NCBI RefSeq assembly: GCF_032163395.1 | Contig: NZ_CP119968.1 | Coordinates: 4,862,001-4,926,000, forward strand | Reading direction: 5' to 3' | Length of the DNA: 64,000 bases | From: Gloeocapsopsis dulcis | GTDB taxonomy: Bacteria; Cyanobacteriota; Cyanobacteriia; Cyanobacteriales; Chroococcidiopsidaceae | Part shown: positions 47,334 through 57,738 of the stretch, in pieces | Numbering within the stretch: position 1 is the first letter of the stretch | Layout of the letters: every line of letters starts with the position of its first letter | Position numbers and translations under genes: made by a program | The notes under the pieces: model-generated | Databases searched by the model: none | What the model saw: only the letters and a program-made list of their open reading frames with translations | Told to the model about the DNA's origin: nothing

Positions 47334-48020
47334 TTACCAACTACTCAAATTTACATAAAAATCTATACAACAGTTCTTATTTTTTAAATTATAAAACTTA
47401 ATATCATATTCTTTATTTATGCTAGAGAACAATTTAAATTTACTTTCGTTGTATATTACATTTGACCATCTTTATAAAACATCAAACGAGATTTTTTATT
47501 AGTTTCGCAAACCTTTTTTTTGAAAACTTGCTAAATATTTATTAGTAAGTAAACGCAGTTGAAACAGTTCAAAATCAACTCTTTTGTATTTATAGTAAAT
47601 CAGAAAAAGTCAATTCGGATGAGCAATATTGTTGCAGGCTGCTAAACACTTAAAATATGCCACAGTAATGTTCAATTTTGATTTAGAGCATAATGTAACT
47701 GGTTACATTTTCGGAAATTTTGGACATTTAGTCATAAGCGTATTTCTCGCACTGCTAGGTCACTTAGTGAACGTGTAGTCGAATGTATTTATAGTACATC
47801 GTAAATTACTGTAAATAGTTCTAGGAAGCATTAGTAACAAAAGACACTTCGAGACATATTTTTTTTCTCCTTATAGTTACATATACACAAGCTGAAAACT
47901 TTATCCACTAATCTTTAGACTCTAGTCTCTATTTTGCCATCCACTGCAAGGCAGTAACAGGACTATAAATGCTAGGATTGCCACAGAAAAAGAAAGTGAT
48001 AAAGAAGGACAGAAAACTTA
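47334..48020. other. Gene-free AT-rich stretch between SNF2 and pnp
   Basis: 687 bases without a supportable gene; both flanking genes point away from it, so promoters of the helicase (leftward) and pnp (rightward) are here. It is AT-rich. Similar phrases recur (ATTTATAGTAAATC near 47589, ATTTATAGTACATCG near 47788). A perfect palindrome is listed separately. A long pnp leader, as used for PNPase autoregulation in other bacteria, is possible. Confidence 0.45.
47692..47709. promoter_or_regulatory. Palindrome AATGTAACTGGTTACATT
   Basis: Two eight-base arms around TG. The site resembles CRP/FNR-family operators in shape but not the known spacing of cyanobacterial NtcA (GTA-N8-TAC has eight, here six). 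A helix-turn-helix dimer is the likeliest binder. It lies about 310 bases before pnp and 360 before the helicase start. Confidence 0.5.
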
Positions 48021-50180
48021 ATGGTAGAGATTGATAGGTCAATATCCTTTGACGGAAGGGATATTAGATTGACCGTAGGTCTACTAGCGCCCCAAGCTGG
48101 TGGGTCGGTATTAATGCAATCTGGGGATACAGCTGTATTAGTAACAGCTACCCGCTCTGCCGCAAGAGAAGGCATTGATTTTCTGCCGCTAACGGTAGAC
48201 TATGAAGAAAGACTGTATTCCGTTGGTCGAATTCCAGGTGGTTTTCTCCGGCGCGAGGGACGCCCACCAGAAAAAGCAATTCTTACCAGCCGCTTGGTTG
48301 ACCGTCCATTACGCCCTTTGTTTCCCCAGTGGTTGCGAGATGACTTGCAGATTGTTGCAACAACTTTGTCGATGGACGAGCTAGTACCACCAGATGTATT
48401 AGCTGTAACTGGTGCATCGCTAGCAACACTGCTAGCACAAATTCCATTTGATGGTCCCATGGCGGCAGTGCGGGTTGGTTTAGTGGGAGATGATTTTATT
48501 ATCAATCCTACCTATGCAGAAATTGAAGCTGGAGATTTAGATTTAGTTGTAGCAGGTTCACCAGCGGGCGTGATTATGGTGGAAGCTGGAGCCAACCAAT
48601 TGCCAGAACAAGACATTATTGAAGCAATTGATTTTGGTTACGAAGCTGTACAAGACTTAATTCAGGCGCAAAGAGACCTGATGGCAGATATTGGCATAGA
48701 GATGGTACATGAAGAGCCACCAGTAGAAGTAGAACCGACCTTAGTTGAGTTTATTCGCGATCGCGCTCAAGAACCTGTCAAACAAATTTTGTCGCAATTT
48801 GACATCGACAAAAATAGCCGCGATACGGCGTTAGATGCAGTTAAAGCAGAAATCGTTGCGGCGATCGCTGAACTACCAGAAGAAGATCCCATTCGCGTTA
48901 CTGCAACCACAAACTCTAAAGTAGTGGGCAATACGTTTAAAGATTTGACCAAAAAACTCATGCGCCGTCAAATTGTTGAAGATGGTGTGCGCGTTGATGG
49001 TCGTAAGCTCGATGAAGTCCGCCCAGTTTCCTGTCGTGTGGGTGTTCTCCCGAAGCGCGTTCATGGTAGTGGTTTGTTTAATCGCGGACTGACACAAGTG
49101 CTATCTGCTTGTACGCTGGGTACACCAGGAGATGCGCAAAACCTCTTTGACGATCTCCAACAAGATCTCGAGAAGCGGTATATCCATCATTACAACTTCC
49201 CGCCATTCTCCGTAGGAGAAACCAAACCACTCCGCGCTCCAGGGCGTCGGGAAATCGGTCACGGGGCATTAGCCGAACGCGCACTGATTCCAGTATTACC
49301 ACCCAAAAATGAATTTCCCTACGTCATTCGTGTCGTGTCAGAAATTCTCTCTTCCAACGGTTCCACCTCAATGGGTTCCGTTTGTGGTTCTACAATTGCA
49401 TTAATGGATGCAGGAGTACCAGTTAGTAAACCTGTCAGCGGTGCAGCAATGGGTTTGATTAAAGAAGGCGACGAAGTGCGCGTTCTGACTGATATCCAAG
49501 GCATTGAAGATTTTCTGGGTGACATGGACTTTAAAGTTGCTGGAACCGATAGCGGAATTACAGCCTTGCAAATGGATATGAAAATCTCTGGTTTGCCCTT
49601 GGAAATCATTGAGCAGGCAATTAAGCAAGCCTTACCAGCGCGATTACATATCTTAGAAAAAATGATGCAAGCAATTGATCAGCCGCGCATTGAGATGTCG
49701 CCTTTTGCTCCACGACTACTCACAATCAAAATCGATCCAGAAATGATCGGTCTTTTGATTGGACCTGGTGGCAAGACAATTAAAGGCATTACAGAAGAAA
49801 CTGGAGCTAAAATCGATATCGAAGATGATGGTACTGTTACAATCTCTGCGATCGACGAGAGTAAAGCCAAACGAGCAAAAAATATTGTTCAAGGCATGAC
49901 TCGCAAGCTGAATGAAGGTGATGTCTACGCTGGTAAAGTCACGCGGATTATTCCGATAGGCGCTTTTGTTGAATTCTTACCTGGTAAAGAAGGTATGATT
50001 CATATTTCTCAGCTTGCTGACTACCGTGTGGGCAAAGTTGAGGATGAAGTTGCAGTAGGTGATGAAGTCATTGTCAAAGTTAGAGAGTTAGACAGCAAAG
50101 GTCGGATTAATCTAACACGCTTAGGAATTCATCCCGATCAAGCTGCTGCTGCTCGTGACGCTGCAACAACAAATCAATAA
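48021..50180 (+). CDS. pnp: Polyribonucleotide nucleotidyltransferase
   Basis: Product of 719 residues, full length. Order: two RNase PH domains (about 1-140 and 310-540; [38 protein letters not shown]), central helical domain, KH domain (about 555-615, [19 protein letters not shown]) and S1 domain (about 620-695). The trimer degrades RNA with phosphate. Cyanobacteria use it for mRNA decay and for 3' tailing since they lack poly(A) polymerase. Start ATG 48021. tpiA follows after 178 bases. Confidence 0.98.
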   Translation: MVEIDRSISFDGRDIRLTVGLLAPQAGGSVLMQSGDTAVLVTATRSAAREGIDFLPLTVDYEERLYSVGRIPGGFLRREGRPPEKAILTSRLVDRPLRPLFPQWLRDDLQIVATTLSMDELVPPDVLAVTGASLATLLAQIPFDGPMAAVRVGLVGDDFIINPTYAEIEAGDLDLVVAGSPAGVIMVEAGANQLPEQDIIEAIDFGYEAVQDLIQAQRDLMADIGIEMVHEEPPVEVEPTLVEFIRDRAQEPVKQILSQFDIDKNSRDTALDAVKAEIVAAIAELPEEDPIRVTATTNSKVVGNTFKDLTKKLMRRQIVEDGVRVDGRKLDEVRPVSCRVGVLPKRVHGSGLFNRGLTQVLSACTLGTPGDAQNLFDDLQQDLEKRYIHHYNFPPFSVGETKPLRAPGRREIGHGALAERALIPVLPPKNEFPYVIRVVSEILSSNGSTSMGSVCGSTIALMDAGVPVSKPVSGAAMGLIKEGDEVRVLTDIQGIEDFLGDMDFKVAGTDSGITALQMDMKISGLPLEIIEQAIKQALPARLHILEKMMQAIDQPRIEMSPFAPRLLTIKIDPEMIGLLIGPGGKTIKGITEETGAKIDIEDDGTVTISAIDESKAKRAKNIVQGMTRKLNEGDVYAGKVTRIIPIGAFVEFLPGKEGMIHISQLADYRVGKVEDEVAVGDEVIVKVRELDSKGRINLTRLGIHPDQAAAARDAATTNQ

Positions 50181-50358
50181 TTCACATTTTAACTGATGAG
50201 TTTTGGGGCGATGCTAGAATTTGAAGGCTTCGCCCTGCATACATTTTGCCCAACTCCTCATCCAGAATTAGCAAGCTTGCGTGTGAAATTGTGCCCTTAA
50301 AGCTTTAAACTGTTTTTACATTTCATTGTGTTTTAGATTTGTATTCATTGAGTCACCT

Positions 50359-51084
50359 GTGCGAAAAATAGTTATTGCCGGTAATTGGAAAATGTTTAAA
50401 ACCCAGGCAGAATCCCTGGAGTTTTTGCAAGGATTTATGCCCAGTTTGGAGCAAACCCCAGAAGCGCGAGAAGTGGTGCTATGTGCTCCGTTTACTGCCC
50501 TGTCGTTAATTTCTAAGAATCTCCACGGAAGCCTCGTACAATTAGGCGCACAGAATGTCCACTGGGAAGAGCAAGGAGCTTATACGGGTGAAATTGCTGC
50601 TCCCATGCTGACAGAAATTGGGGTACGTTACGTTATTGTTGGTCATAGCGAACGGCGGCAATTCTTTGGTGAAACTGATGAAACAGTAAACAAAAGATTA
50701 AAAGCAGCCCAAGCTCATGGTTTGACTCCCATTTTGTGTGTAGGGGAAACTAAGCAGCAACGCGATGCTGGTGAAACTGAGGCACTTATTGCTATGCAGT
50801 TAGAAAAAGACCTTGTCGGGGTTGATCAGCACAATCTTGTCATTGCCTATGAACCTGTTTGGGCAATTGGAACTGGTGATACTTGTGAAGCGTCTGAAGC
50901 AAACCGCGTGATTGGGTTGATTCGCACTCAGTTAAGTTTTCCGGATGTGCCAATTCAATATGGTGGTTCAGTGAAGCCGAACAATATTGATGAAATTATG
51001 GCACAAGCAGAGATTGACGGCGCTTTAGTCGGAGGGGCAAGCTTAGAACCAAGTAGCTTTGCCCGAATTGTCAATTATCAGTAG
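50359..51084 (+). CDS. tpiA: Triosephosphate isomerase
   Basis: Product of 241 residues starting at GTG 50359; the longer frame from TTG 50326 adds eleven non-conserved residues and is rejected. The start [15 protein letters not shown], catalytic His in VGHSERR, Glu in [11 protein letters not shown], and phosphate loop GGSVKPNN are present. It interconverts glyceraldehyde-3-phosphate and dihydroxyacetone phosphate in glycolysis and the Calvin cycle. It is followed by folP after 21 bases. Confidence 0.97.
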   Translation: MRKIVIAGNWKMFKTQAESLEFLQGFMPSLEQTPEAREVVLCAPFTALSLISKNLHGSLVQLGAQNVHWEEQGAYTGEIAAPMLTEIGVRYVIVGHSERRQFFGETDETVNKRLKAAQAHGLTPILCVGETKQQRDAGETEALIAMQLEKDLVGVDQHNLVIAYEPVWAIGTGDTCEASEANRVIGLIRTQLSFPDVPIQYGGSVKPNNIDEIMAQAEIDGALVGGASLEPSSFARIVNYQ

Positions 51085-51105
51085 CGGCGGCTCAAGCTTA
51101 ACTCG

Positions 51106-51945
51106 ATGGCAACTTTAACGCCAACATGGTCAGAACGTTTTGAGTGGGGTACGCGCACATACCTGATGGGAGTGTTGAATATCACGCCAGACAGCTTTAG
51201 TGATGGTGGTGAGTTTAATACCCCAGCCGCTGCTTTAGCTCAAGCACAACATTTAGTAGCAGCAGGTGCAGATATTCTTGATATCGGTGGACAATCAACC
51301 CGCCCAGGTGCGGTAGAAGTCTCACCAGCAGAAGAATTAGAGCGCGTATTATCTGTCTTACAATTCCTGCGTCCAGAAATATCTGTACCAATTTCTGTTG
51401 ATACAACGCGAGCAACGGTCGCCAAAGCTGCGGTTACGGCTGGTGCAGATATGATCAATGACATTTCTGGGGGAACTTTTGATGTGGATATGTTGCCAAC
51501 CGTGGCTGAGCTTAGTGTACCAATTGTATTAATGCATATTCGCGGTGCACCACAAACAATGCAACAACATACAGATTATGAGGATTTAATTGGGGAAATT
51601 TATGCGTTTTTAGCAAGTAGAATCAGCGCAGCGATCGCCGCCGGAATTCCTCAAAATCACATCATTATTGATCCTGGTATTGGCTTTGCCAAAAAATACA
51701 ACCAAAGTATTGAAATTATCCGTAAATTATCCGAGTTTCGCACTCTTAATTGTCCAATTTTAGTGGGACCATCGCGGAAAAGTTTCCTAGGTCACATCTT
51801 AAATCAACCCGACCCTAAAGCACGAGTTTGGGGAACTGCAGCAGCGTGTTGTGCGGCGATCGCAAATGGTGCTGATATTCTCAGAGTCCACGATGTTCAA
51901 GAAATGTACGATGTCTACCGTGTCGCTGATACTTTACTTAGATAG
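51106..51945 (+). CDS. folP: Dihydropteroate synthase
   Basis: Product of 279 residues. MGVLNITPDSFSDGGEF, DIGGQSTRPGA, pterin and pABA loops (GADMINDISGG), and GPSRKSFLGH are all present. It joins pABA to the pterin pyrophosphate in folate synthesis and is the sulfonamide target. It is probably in an operon with tpiA. The N-terminal ten residues vary in the family. Confidence 0.97.
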   Translation: MATLTPTWSERFEWGTRTYLMGVLNITPDSFSDGGEFNTPAAALAQAQHLVAAGADILDIGGQSTRPGAVEVSPAEELERVLSVLQFLRPEISVPISVDTTRATVAKAAVTAGADMINDISGGTFDVDMLPTVAELSVPIVLMHIRGAPQTMQQHTDYEDLIGEIYAFLASRISAAIAAGIPQNHIIIDPGIGFAKKYNQSIEIIRKLSEFRTLNCPILVGPSRKSFLGHILNQPDPKARVWGTAAACCAAIANGADILRVHDVQEMYDVYRVADTLLR

Positions 51946-52026
51946 TTATTATCAGAAACTAGATAGTTACCACTGTGGCAGCTTTATACTTGCAATCTAG
52001 TTGGAAAAATCGATGTAGATTTGAAA

Positions 52027-53124
52027 TCAACTTGGTAATTGCATTCTACTTAATCCTCTTCTTGCAGTATTAAATAGTAGTAAACTCATAAATATGAGAA
52101 CAAGGGGAATCAACCAAACTCCTACCCAACCTGTACCGCGTACAAAGGCATCGCGGCTGAGTTCTATATAATAACGGGCAGGCAAAATACTAGAAATTAG
52201 TGAAAGTGGGAAAGGAATATTGCTCAAAGGGTAGATGAAACCAGATAATAGAAGTGAGGTAAGAAAACCAATAGTAGCAACTCCTTGCACAGCTGCATTT
52301 TGATTACTGGCTCTGACTCCAATGAGTAAACCAAACAATACACTTGTCCATAAATAAACTAAAGTACCAAGAATAAATATACTTGGTTCGACAGCAAAAG
52401 TTAATTGAAATAATAGTGAACCAAGGCTGATAATTACAATTGCTTGAGCAATACCTATAATGAAATAAGCAAGTCCTTTTCCTAATAATAATTCTGCGGC
52501 ACTGAGGCTCGAAGCATAAACTTGCAAAATTGTCCCGCGTTCTTTTTCGCGTACCATAGCGATCGCTGCCAGTAACGATGGATAAATCCACAAAATCACG
52601 CCATAAACTCCAGGGACAATATACAATGATTCTTTACGTCCTGGGTTAAACCATAGTCGAATTCGGGCAACTATGTTGGGTTGTTGTTGTAAGCCGGAAG
52701 TTTGCAAAAAAGCATTAGTTGTGGCGCGGAAAGAGTTCTGAATAACTCTGGCATTATTGGCATCAGTTCCATCAATTAAAACTTGTATAGTGGTAGGTTT
52801 ATTTAATTTAATTTGTGAATCAAAATCAGGAGGAATAATCGCAGCAGCTTTAGCAACACCTTTTTCTAATGCATTCATTACATTATTATCCCAGCGCGTT
52901 GCTTGAAATTGATTTGTTGCTATTAATTGTTCAATATAACTACGACTGAGAGAACTATTATTTAAGTCTTGAATAACAATTGGAATATTTGTTGCTTCTA
53001 AACGAATTGCAAAACCAAAGATAAACAAAGTAGCTAAAGGTAACAAAATTGCTAACGCAACCGTGAGGCGATCGCGTCGAAATTGTGCTAGTTCTTTAAT
53101 GCATTGTGCTAAAATCCGCTTCAT
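52027..53124 (-). CDS. ABC-2 type permease (YbhS/YbhR-like)
   Basis: Product of 365 residues from ATG 53124; the ATG at 53136 is also in frame. An N-terminal helix (about 22-42), a long extracytoplasmic loop (43-175) and five C-terminal membrane helices, with the ABC-2 motif SSLSAAELLLGKGLAYF. It would form the channel for the ATPase encoded upstream. YbhGFSR-type operons usually have two permeases; here there is only one, with a dead DUF29 gene where the second might have been. Confidence 0.88.
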   Translation of the reverse strand: MKRILAQCIKELAQFRRDRLTVALAILLPLATLFIFGFAIRLEATNIPIVIQDLNNSSLSRSYIEQLIATNQFQATRWDNNVMNALEKGVAKAAAIIPPDFDSQIKLNKPTTIQVLIDGTDANNARVIQNSFRATTNAFLQTSGLQQQPNIVARIRLWFNPGRKESLYIVPGVYGVILWIYPSLLAAIAMVREKERGTILQVYASSLSAAELLLGKGLAYFIIGIAQAIVIISLGSLLFQLTFAVEPSIFILGTLVYLWTSVLFGLLIGVRASNQNAAVQGVATIGFLTSLLLSGFIYPLSNIPFPLSLISSILPARYYIELSRDAFVRGTGWVGVWLIPLVLIFMSLLLFNTARRGLSRMQLPS

Positions 53125-53306
53125 ATAACAACACAAGCTTTAGCTTTTTAACTTAGTTAATTACGGTAAGTTTCTTCAATATCGAGAAGTCATGTTCTCA
53201 ATCCCTACTTTTACTACACGGGCAGGCGATCGCTTCGCTATGATTAAAAATATTTAATGCTGTTGTCTTTTTGCTCATTTTCCTAAAGTTTTGGATACAA
53301 ATTAAT

Positions 53307-53617
53307 ATGCATTCTCTCAAAGCTGATTACCAAATGCTGTACGAGACAGATTATTTGCAATGGATCGAGAACTGTAAAAAAAATACGGAGTCAAAACTAT
53401 GAAAGCGTGGACTGGGAGAATCTGATCGAGGAAATTGAAGATATGGGGAGGAGTGAACGCAGAAGTTTAGAAAGTAATTTGATTGTAGTTTTGCTTCACT
53501 TACACAGAAGTAGTCAAACAAGCAAAAGCAGAAACTGGATTACCGCTAGAAATCTTCCCAATGCAATGTCTATATGAGTTGACAGAAGTAGTAAATGATG
53601 AATTTCTACCGGAGTAA
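53307..53617 (+). pseudogene. Degraded DUF29 gene
   Basis: The plus strand from ATG 53307 reads MLYETDYLQWIENCKKNT and then a stop; shifting frame gives YESVDWENLIEEIEDMGR and SLESNLIVVLLHL, then a gap of roughly 70 residues, and finally a third segment ending in ETGLPLEIFP...FLPE. These are the ordered signature parts of DUF29. One frameshift, one large deletion and one in-frame stop are visible. It lies antisense and tail to tail with the ATPase gene. A live DUF29 protein is at 14244. Confidence 0.85.
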
Positions 53618-53619
53618 GA

Positions 53620-55614
53620 TTACTTACTACGATGACTTGCGCGTTGCACGATACCGATAAATGCATCTTCTAAAGAAAAGGGAATCGGGCGAAGCGAGTG
53701 AATCTGTAATTTTGCCTCCTTTAAAGTTGAACGAAGTTGAGATATCTCTTCTGGATGATCGAGAACAACGTGGAGTTTCTCACCAAAAATTGATACGCGC
53801 CAAGGTTCGAGTTGGGTTTTGAGTAAATTGGATGCAACCTGCGTGTTATCGGTAACGAGTTCTAAAAGTTGCCCTGGTTGTTCAGCTTTGATTTGACTAG
53901 GTGAACCTTGCGTCACAACTTCACCAGCAACGAGAAAACCCATACGGTTGCAGTGTTCAGCTTCTTCTAGATAGTGCGTAGTTACTAAAATTGCGGTTCC
54001 GTTGCGGGCAAAGTCTTCAATTAAGCGCCAAAATTGTCGCCTGGCAAGAGGATCGACACCGGATGTGGGTTCATCAAGAAATAAAATTTCAGGTTCGTGC
54101 ATTACCGAAGCCCCGAATGCGACTCGCTGCTTCCAACCACCAGGTAATTGCCCAGTAATCATATCTTCTTGACCTACCAAGCCACAAGTTTCTAAAACCC
54201 AGTCGATGCGGGTACGACGCGATCGCCGTGCAACTCCATACACTCCACAGTAAAATTCCAAATTCTGCACAACGCTCAAGTCATCATAAAGCGTAAACTT
54301 TTGGCTCATGTAACCAATGCGCCGCCGCAGTTCATTACTCCGTAAATTCTGCGTTTGTTCTGCTAGCGAAATTTTACCGCTACTTGGTTCTAGTAACCCG
54401 CATAGCATTTTAATTGTGGTTGTTTTGCCTGCACCATTCGCCCCTAGTAACCCATAAATTTCCCCATAGCGAATTTCTAAATTGACTCCCTCAACTGCTT
54501 GAAAGTTACCAAAGACTTTGCGTAAATTCCTTGCACCGATCGCTACTGATGAAGTAGAGATATTCTTTCGCCCCGCTTTCGGAAAGGGAATAAACGGCGG
54601 ATCGGAACCCGAAGCCCGCAAGCGCGTGACAAAGACGTTTTCTAAGGTAGCTTCGCCACTCTCAATTGCGTCTAATAGTATATTCTTTTGACTCAACAGT
54701 CTGCGGACTTGTGCTTCACCTTTTTGAACATTAGGGACTAAAACATCGAGGCGATCGCCAAAACTCTGAACATCAGCGATCGCGTTATGAGTTTGATGAG
54801 GATGAACTACGTCGATGTGTACATTCGATTCTGGGTCGGCGGATAGTAAAATCTTTTCTGCTGCTTCGAGGGCTTGCAAATTCCCTGTACGCACCTCTAA
54901 ACGTTCTAAGCCTAAATCATCTCGTAGTTGCTTGAGCGTACCAATCTGCTGAATTTGCCCTTCATACATCAACGCAATCCGGTTACAGCGTTCGGCTTCA
55001 TCAAGATAGGGCGTTGCCACAACAATTGTCACACCTTCATTAGCTAAAGTTGCTAACACATCCCAAAATTCTCGCCGCGATACCGGATCGACACCTGTCG
55101 TCGGTTCATCTAAAAGTAAAATCTGCGGTTGAGACACTAATGCACAGCAAAGTGCTAATTTCTGCTTCATCCCTCCCGAAAGTTGCCCTGCTAAGCGATC
55201 GCCAAAGCGTTCTAATCCCATCAATTTGAGATATTTATTCCGCCGTTGTTGCAATAAATCTGAAGAAATTTTACGCAAACCTGCACTGTAGCTAAGATTT
55301 TCATCAATACTCAAATCAAGATAAAGTGAAAATTGCTGCGTTAAGTAACCAATGTTCAACCGCGCATCGCGGGGAGGTAGCCCCAGCACTTGAACAGCAC
55401 CTTCACTCGCTTCCATGACTCCAGCGAGGATATGAAACGTTGTTGTTTTTCCTGCGCCATCAGGTCCAATTAAACCAAAAATCTCTCCTTGGCGTACTGT
55501 AAAATCAATACCGCGAACTGCAACAAATTTACCGTAGCGTTTTCTGAGTCCCTCAACTTGAATGACTAATTCTATCGATGCTGTTACTTCAAAAGTTGTA
55601 GGAGTAGTTGTCAT
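53620..55614 (-). CDS. ABC transporter, two ATPase domains fused (YbhF-like)
   Basis: Product of 664 residues from ATG 55614; the frame extends further upstream into the HlyD gene but is out of place there. First ATPase domain: Walker A GPDGAGKTT, signature LSGGMKQK, Walker B ILLLDEPTTGVD. Second: GANGAGKTT, signature LPGGWKQRV, ILFLDEPTSGVD. Both nucleotide sites look functional. Fused ATPases with a HlyD partner and ABC-2 permeases form YbhGFSR-type export pumps. It starts ten bases after the HlyD stop. Confidence 0.93.
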   Translation of the reverse strand: MTTTPTTFEVTASIELVIQVEGLRKRYGKFVAVRGIDFTVRQGEIFGLIGPDGAGKTTTFHILAGVMEASEGAVQVLGLPPRDARLNIGYLTQQFSLYLDLSIDENLSYSAGLRKISSDLLQQRRNKYLKLMGLERFGDRLAGQLSGGMKQKLALCCALVSQPQILLLDEPTTGVDPVSRREFWDVLATLANEGVTIVVATPYLDEAERCNRIALMYEGQIQQIGTLKQLRDDLGLERLEVRTGNLQALEAAEKILLSADPESNVHIDVVHPHQTHNAIADVQSFGDRLDVLVPNVQKGEAQVRRLLSQKNILLDAIESGEATLENVFVTRLRASGSDPPFIPFPKAGRKNISTSSVAIGARNLRKVFGNFQAVEGVNLEIRYGEIYGLLGANGAGKTTTIKMLCGLLEPSSGKISLAEQTQNLRSNELRRRIGYMSQKFTLYDDLSVVQNLEFYCGVYGVARRSRRTRIDWVLETCGLVGQEDMITGQLPGGWKQRVAFGASVMHEPEILFLDEPTSGVDPLARRQFWRLIEDFARNGTAILVTTHYLEEAEHCNRMGFLVAGEVVTQGSPSQIKAEQPGQLLELVTDNTQVASNLLKTQLEPWRVSIFGEKLHVVLDHPEEISQLRSTLKEAKLQIHSLRPIPFSLEDAFIGIVQRASHRSK

Positions 55615-55624
55615 TGAAGTGTTT

Positions 55625-56863
55625 TTATTCAGTAATAATCTCGCCATCGGCTGGCATTCCTGGCTTGGCAAACCCTTGTGGATTATCAATACTGAGTTTG
55701 ACGCCAAAAACTTGTCGGACTCGATCTTCGCGAAAATAGATGTTTTCTGGAGTAAACGACGCTTGCGGATCAATTGCAGCAACTCTTGCAGATAAAGGGC
55801 GATCGGGGGCAGAATCAAGAAATACATTCGCACGTTGTCCGACGCGGACATTGCCAATTTGTCCTTCAGGAATGAAGCCACGCAAATAAACAGTATTTGG
55901 ATCGATAAGTGTCAGTAATGTTCTCCCTGTCGCTACAACTTCCCCAGGTTCCACACTACGAGTTAACACGACTCCATCTATGGGGCTGACAACGTTGAGA
56001 TAGGCAATTTGTGCTTGAATTTGTTGACGGGCAGCTTGGGCATTTTTGACTTCGGCTTGGGTTGCTGCCAGTTGCGATTGCGCGACATCGAGTTGTCTGC
56101 GAAAAGCATTCAATTGTGTATTGCGAATATTCGGGTTGAAACTTGCGGTTTGGGCTTGAACTAATCCACCCTGGGCTGCATTAACTTGCCTTTGTGCAGC
56201 GTTGATTGCGGCTTCTCGACTTTGAAGTGTTGCTTGTGCAGCTTGGAATGTTGCTTGTGTTTGATCGAATTGTTGCTGGGTAATCGCGCCTACTTGTAAT
56301 AGTTGTTGAAAGCGATCGCGTTCTTTTTGGGCTAAATCGAGTTGCGATCGCGCTTCTAATAATTGGGCTTCTGTTTGACTCAACTGTGCTTGTGTTGTGG
56401 CTACATTTGCTTCGGCTTGTGCAATTCGTCCTCTCGCATCTCCCTGTGATTGTTGTAGATTAAACTGTGCTTCTTCAATTTGACTTTGGGCGACGGCAAT
56501 TTGCAACTTTGCTTGTTGTTCTTGTTGCTGTGCAGCGCTGATACGGGCATTTGCTCCCTGTAATTGTGCTTGAATTTCTGCATCATCTAGCTGTACAATC
56601 ACCTCGCCTTTATGCACCGCATCGCCCTCACGTAAAGCTACTACATCCACGCGTCCTCCCACCTTAGCCCCAACATCTGTAGGATAACCTTCAATCCGAC
56701 CACTTAACTGTAATGCAGTAGACTGAGGGCGTGACAAATACCACATTGCGATTCCTACTGCACCAATAATCAACAAGCCTAACGGAATTAATAAGCGCAG
56801 ATTTAATTTACGTTTTGCAGGTGGTGCTTGAGCCGTTTCTTGAGGTGATACTAATTGCGTCAT
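55625..56863 (-). CDS. HlyD/YbhG-type membrane fusion protein
   Basis: Product of 412 residues. One N-terminal membrane helix (about 22-43), beta-barrel and lipoyl halves around a long Gln/Ala-rich coiled-coil hairpin (about 95-290), GVVLTRSVEPGEVVATG near 300. It would link the inner-membrane pump to the outer face. It is first in an operon with the fused ATPase and permease, and diverges from a TetR gene over a shared operator region. Confidence 0.92.
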   Translation of the reverse strand: MTQLVSPQETAQAPPAKRKLNLRLLIPLGLLIIGAVGIAMWYLSRPQSTALQLSGRIEGYPTDVGAKVGGRVDVVALREGDAVHKGEVIVQLDDAEIQAQLQGANARISAAQQQEQQAKLQIAVAQSQIEEAQFNLQQSQGDARGRIAQAEANVATTQAQLSQTEAQLLEARSQLDLAQKERDRFQQLLQVGAITQQQFDQTQATFQAAQATLQSREAAINAAQRQVNAAQGGLVQAQTASFNPNIRNTQLNAFRRQLDVAQSQLAATQAEVKNAQAARQQIQAQIAYLNVVSPIDGVVLTRSVEPGEVVATGRTLLTLIDPNTVYLRGFIPEGQIGNVRVGQRANVFLDSAPDRPLSARVAAIDPQASFTPENIYFREDRVRQVFGVKLSIDNPQGFAKPGMPADGEIITE

Positions 56864-56910
56864 AACAAATAACCCTCAAGCATGACGGTCACAATAGTCA
56901 CTCAGTTGAG

Positions 56911-56966
56911 TAGACTAGACCGTATGGTATAATTTATTTTATCATACTAGACTGTCCAGTATGAAT
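56911..56966. promoter_or_regulatory. Candidate TetR operators between hlyD and tetR
   Basis: ACTAGAC occurs twice, at 56914-56920 and 56946-56952, each followed by a GTATG motif (56922-56926; 56959-56963), and a near-palindrome GTATGGTATAATTTATTTT spans the middle. The pair of phased half-sites sits where a local repressor would control both transcription directions. Confidence 0.55.
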
Positions 56967-56998
56967 CAAGACTTTTTACAAAAGTTTAAGCTCAAACT

Positions 56999-57667
56999 AT
57001 GACTAATTCTTCACCACGAAACACTTCTGATCCAGCACTAAACTACTTGAATGAAGTTGGCGTGGAGTTAGTAAACCATCTTGAATCAGAACCTGTAGGA
57101 AGTTCTCACAGTAAGCGCGAACAGATTTTGCAAGGCGCAATGCAGGTTTTTCTCAAGCAAGGGTATGCCAAAACCAGTATGGATCGCGTTGCAACTGCCG
57201 CAGGTGTTTCTAAGCAGACAATTTATAGTCACTTTCAAGATAAAGAAGGGCTATTTATAGCATTGATTGAGCGCGTGACGATTCGTAGTTTCTTGTGTGA
57301 ATTTCAAAATCCGTTTCAAGGCGAACCTGAAATCGTATTGCGGAGAATTGCCGAAAGATTTCTAGCAAAAATGGACGATCAAGAATATATCGCCTTCTTT
57401 CGGTTAGTTATTGCCGAATCTGCGCGTTTTCCAGAATTAGCGCAACTTTATACGCGCACAGTTGTACAGTTTGGATTCCGAAATCTCAGTAATTACTTTG
57501 CAGCGCGTCCAGAACTCAATATTGCTGATACCGAAGCAACAGCCCGCATTTTTCTTGGTTCTTTAGTTGCATTTGTCTTAGCACAAGAAGTCTTGCATGG
57601 TAAGCATACGATGCCAATGGAAAAAGAACGCTTGATTAGTAGTTTAATTAATTGTGTTTTAGGTTAG
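56999..57667 (+). CDS. TetR family transcriptional regulator
   Basis: Product of 222 residues. The helix-turn-helix lies at about residues 40-85: REQILQGAMQVFLKQGYAKT and MDRVATAAGVSKQTIYSHFQ. The rest is a ligand-binding helical domain. The divergent position implies that it represses the HlyD-ATPase-permease operon and itself, and responds to an exported compound. The first 35 residues are not part of the fold. Confidence 0.92.
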   Translation: MTNSSPRNTSDPALNYLNEVGVELVNHLESEPVGSSHSKREQILQGAMQVFLKQGYAKTSMDRVATAAGVSKQTIYSHFQDKEGLFIALIERVTIRSFLCEFQNPFQGEPEIVLRRIAERFLAKMDDQEYIAFFRLVIAESARFPELAQLYTRTVVQFGFRNLSNYFAARPELNIADTEATARIFLGSLVAFVLAQEVLHGKHTMPMEKERLISSLINCVLG

Positions 57668-57738
57668 AAAATTGCGGAAGTTATTAGTATCAAAATTTGA
57701 CTTTAGGTAGGCATCGTACCTACTTATAATCTTATTTA

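Noticed and set aside
47694-47707. NtcA site in the pnp spacer
   Set aside because: The GTA and TAC halves are six bases apart, not eight, so it is listed only as a palindrome.
55615-55881. Upstream extension of the fused ATPase
   Set aside because: It runs through the end of the HlyD gene and shows no conserved residues; ATG 55614 fits the operon spacing.
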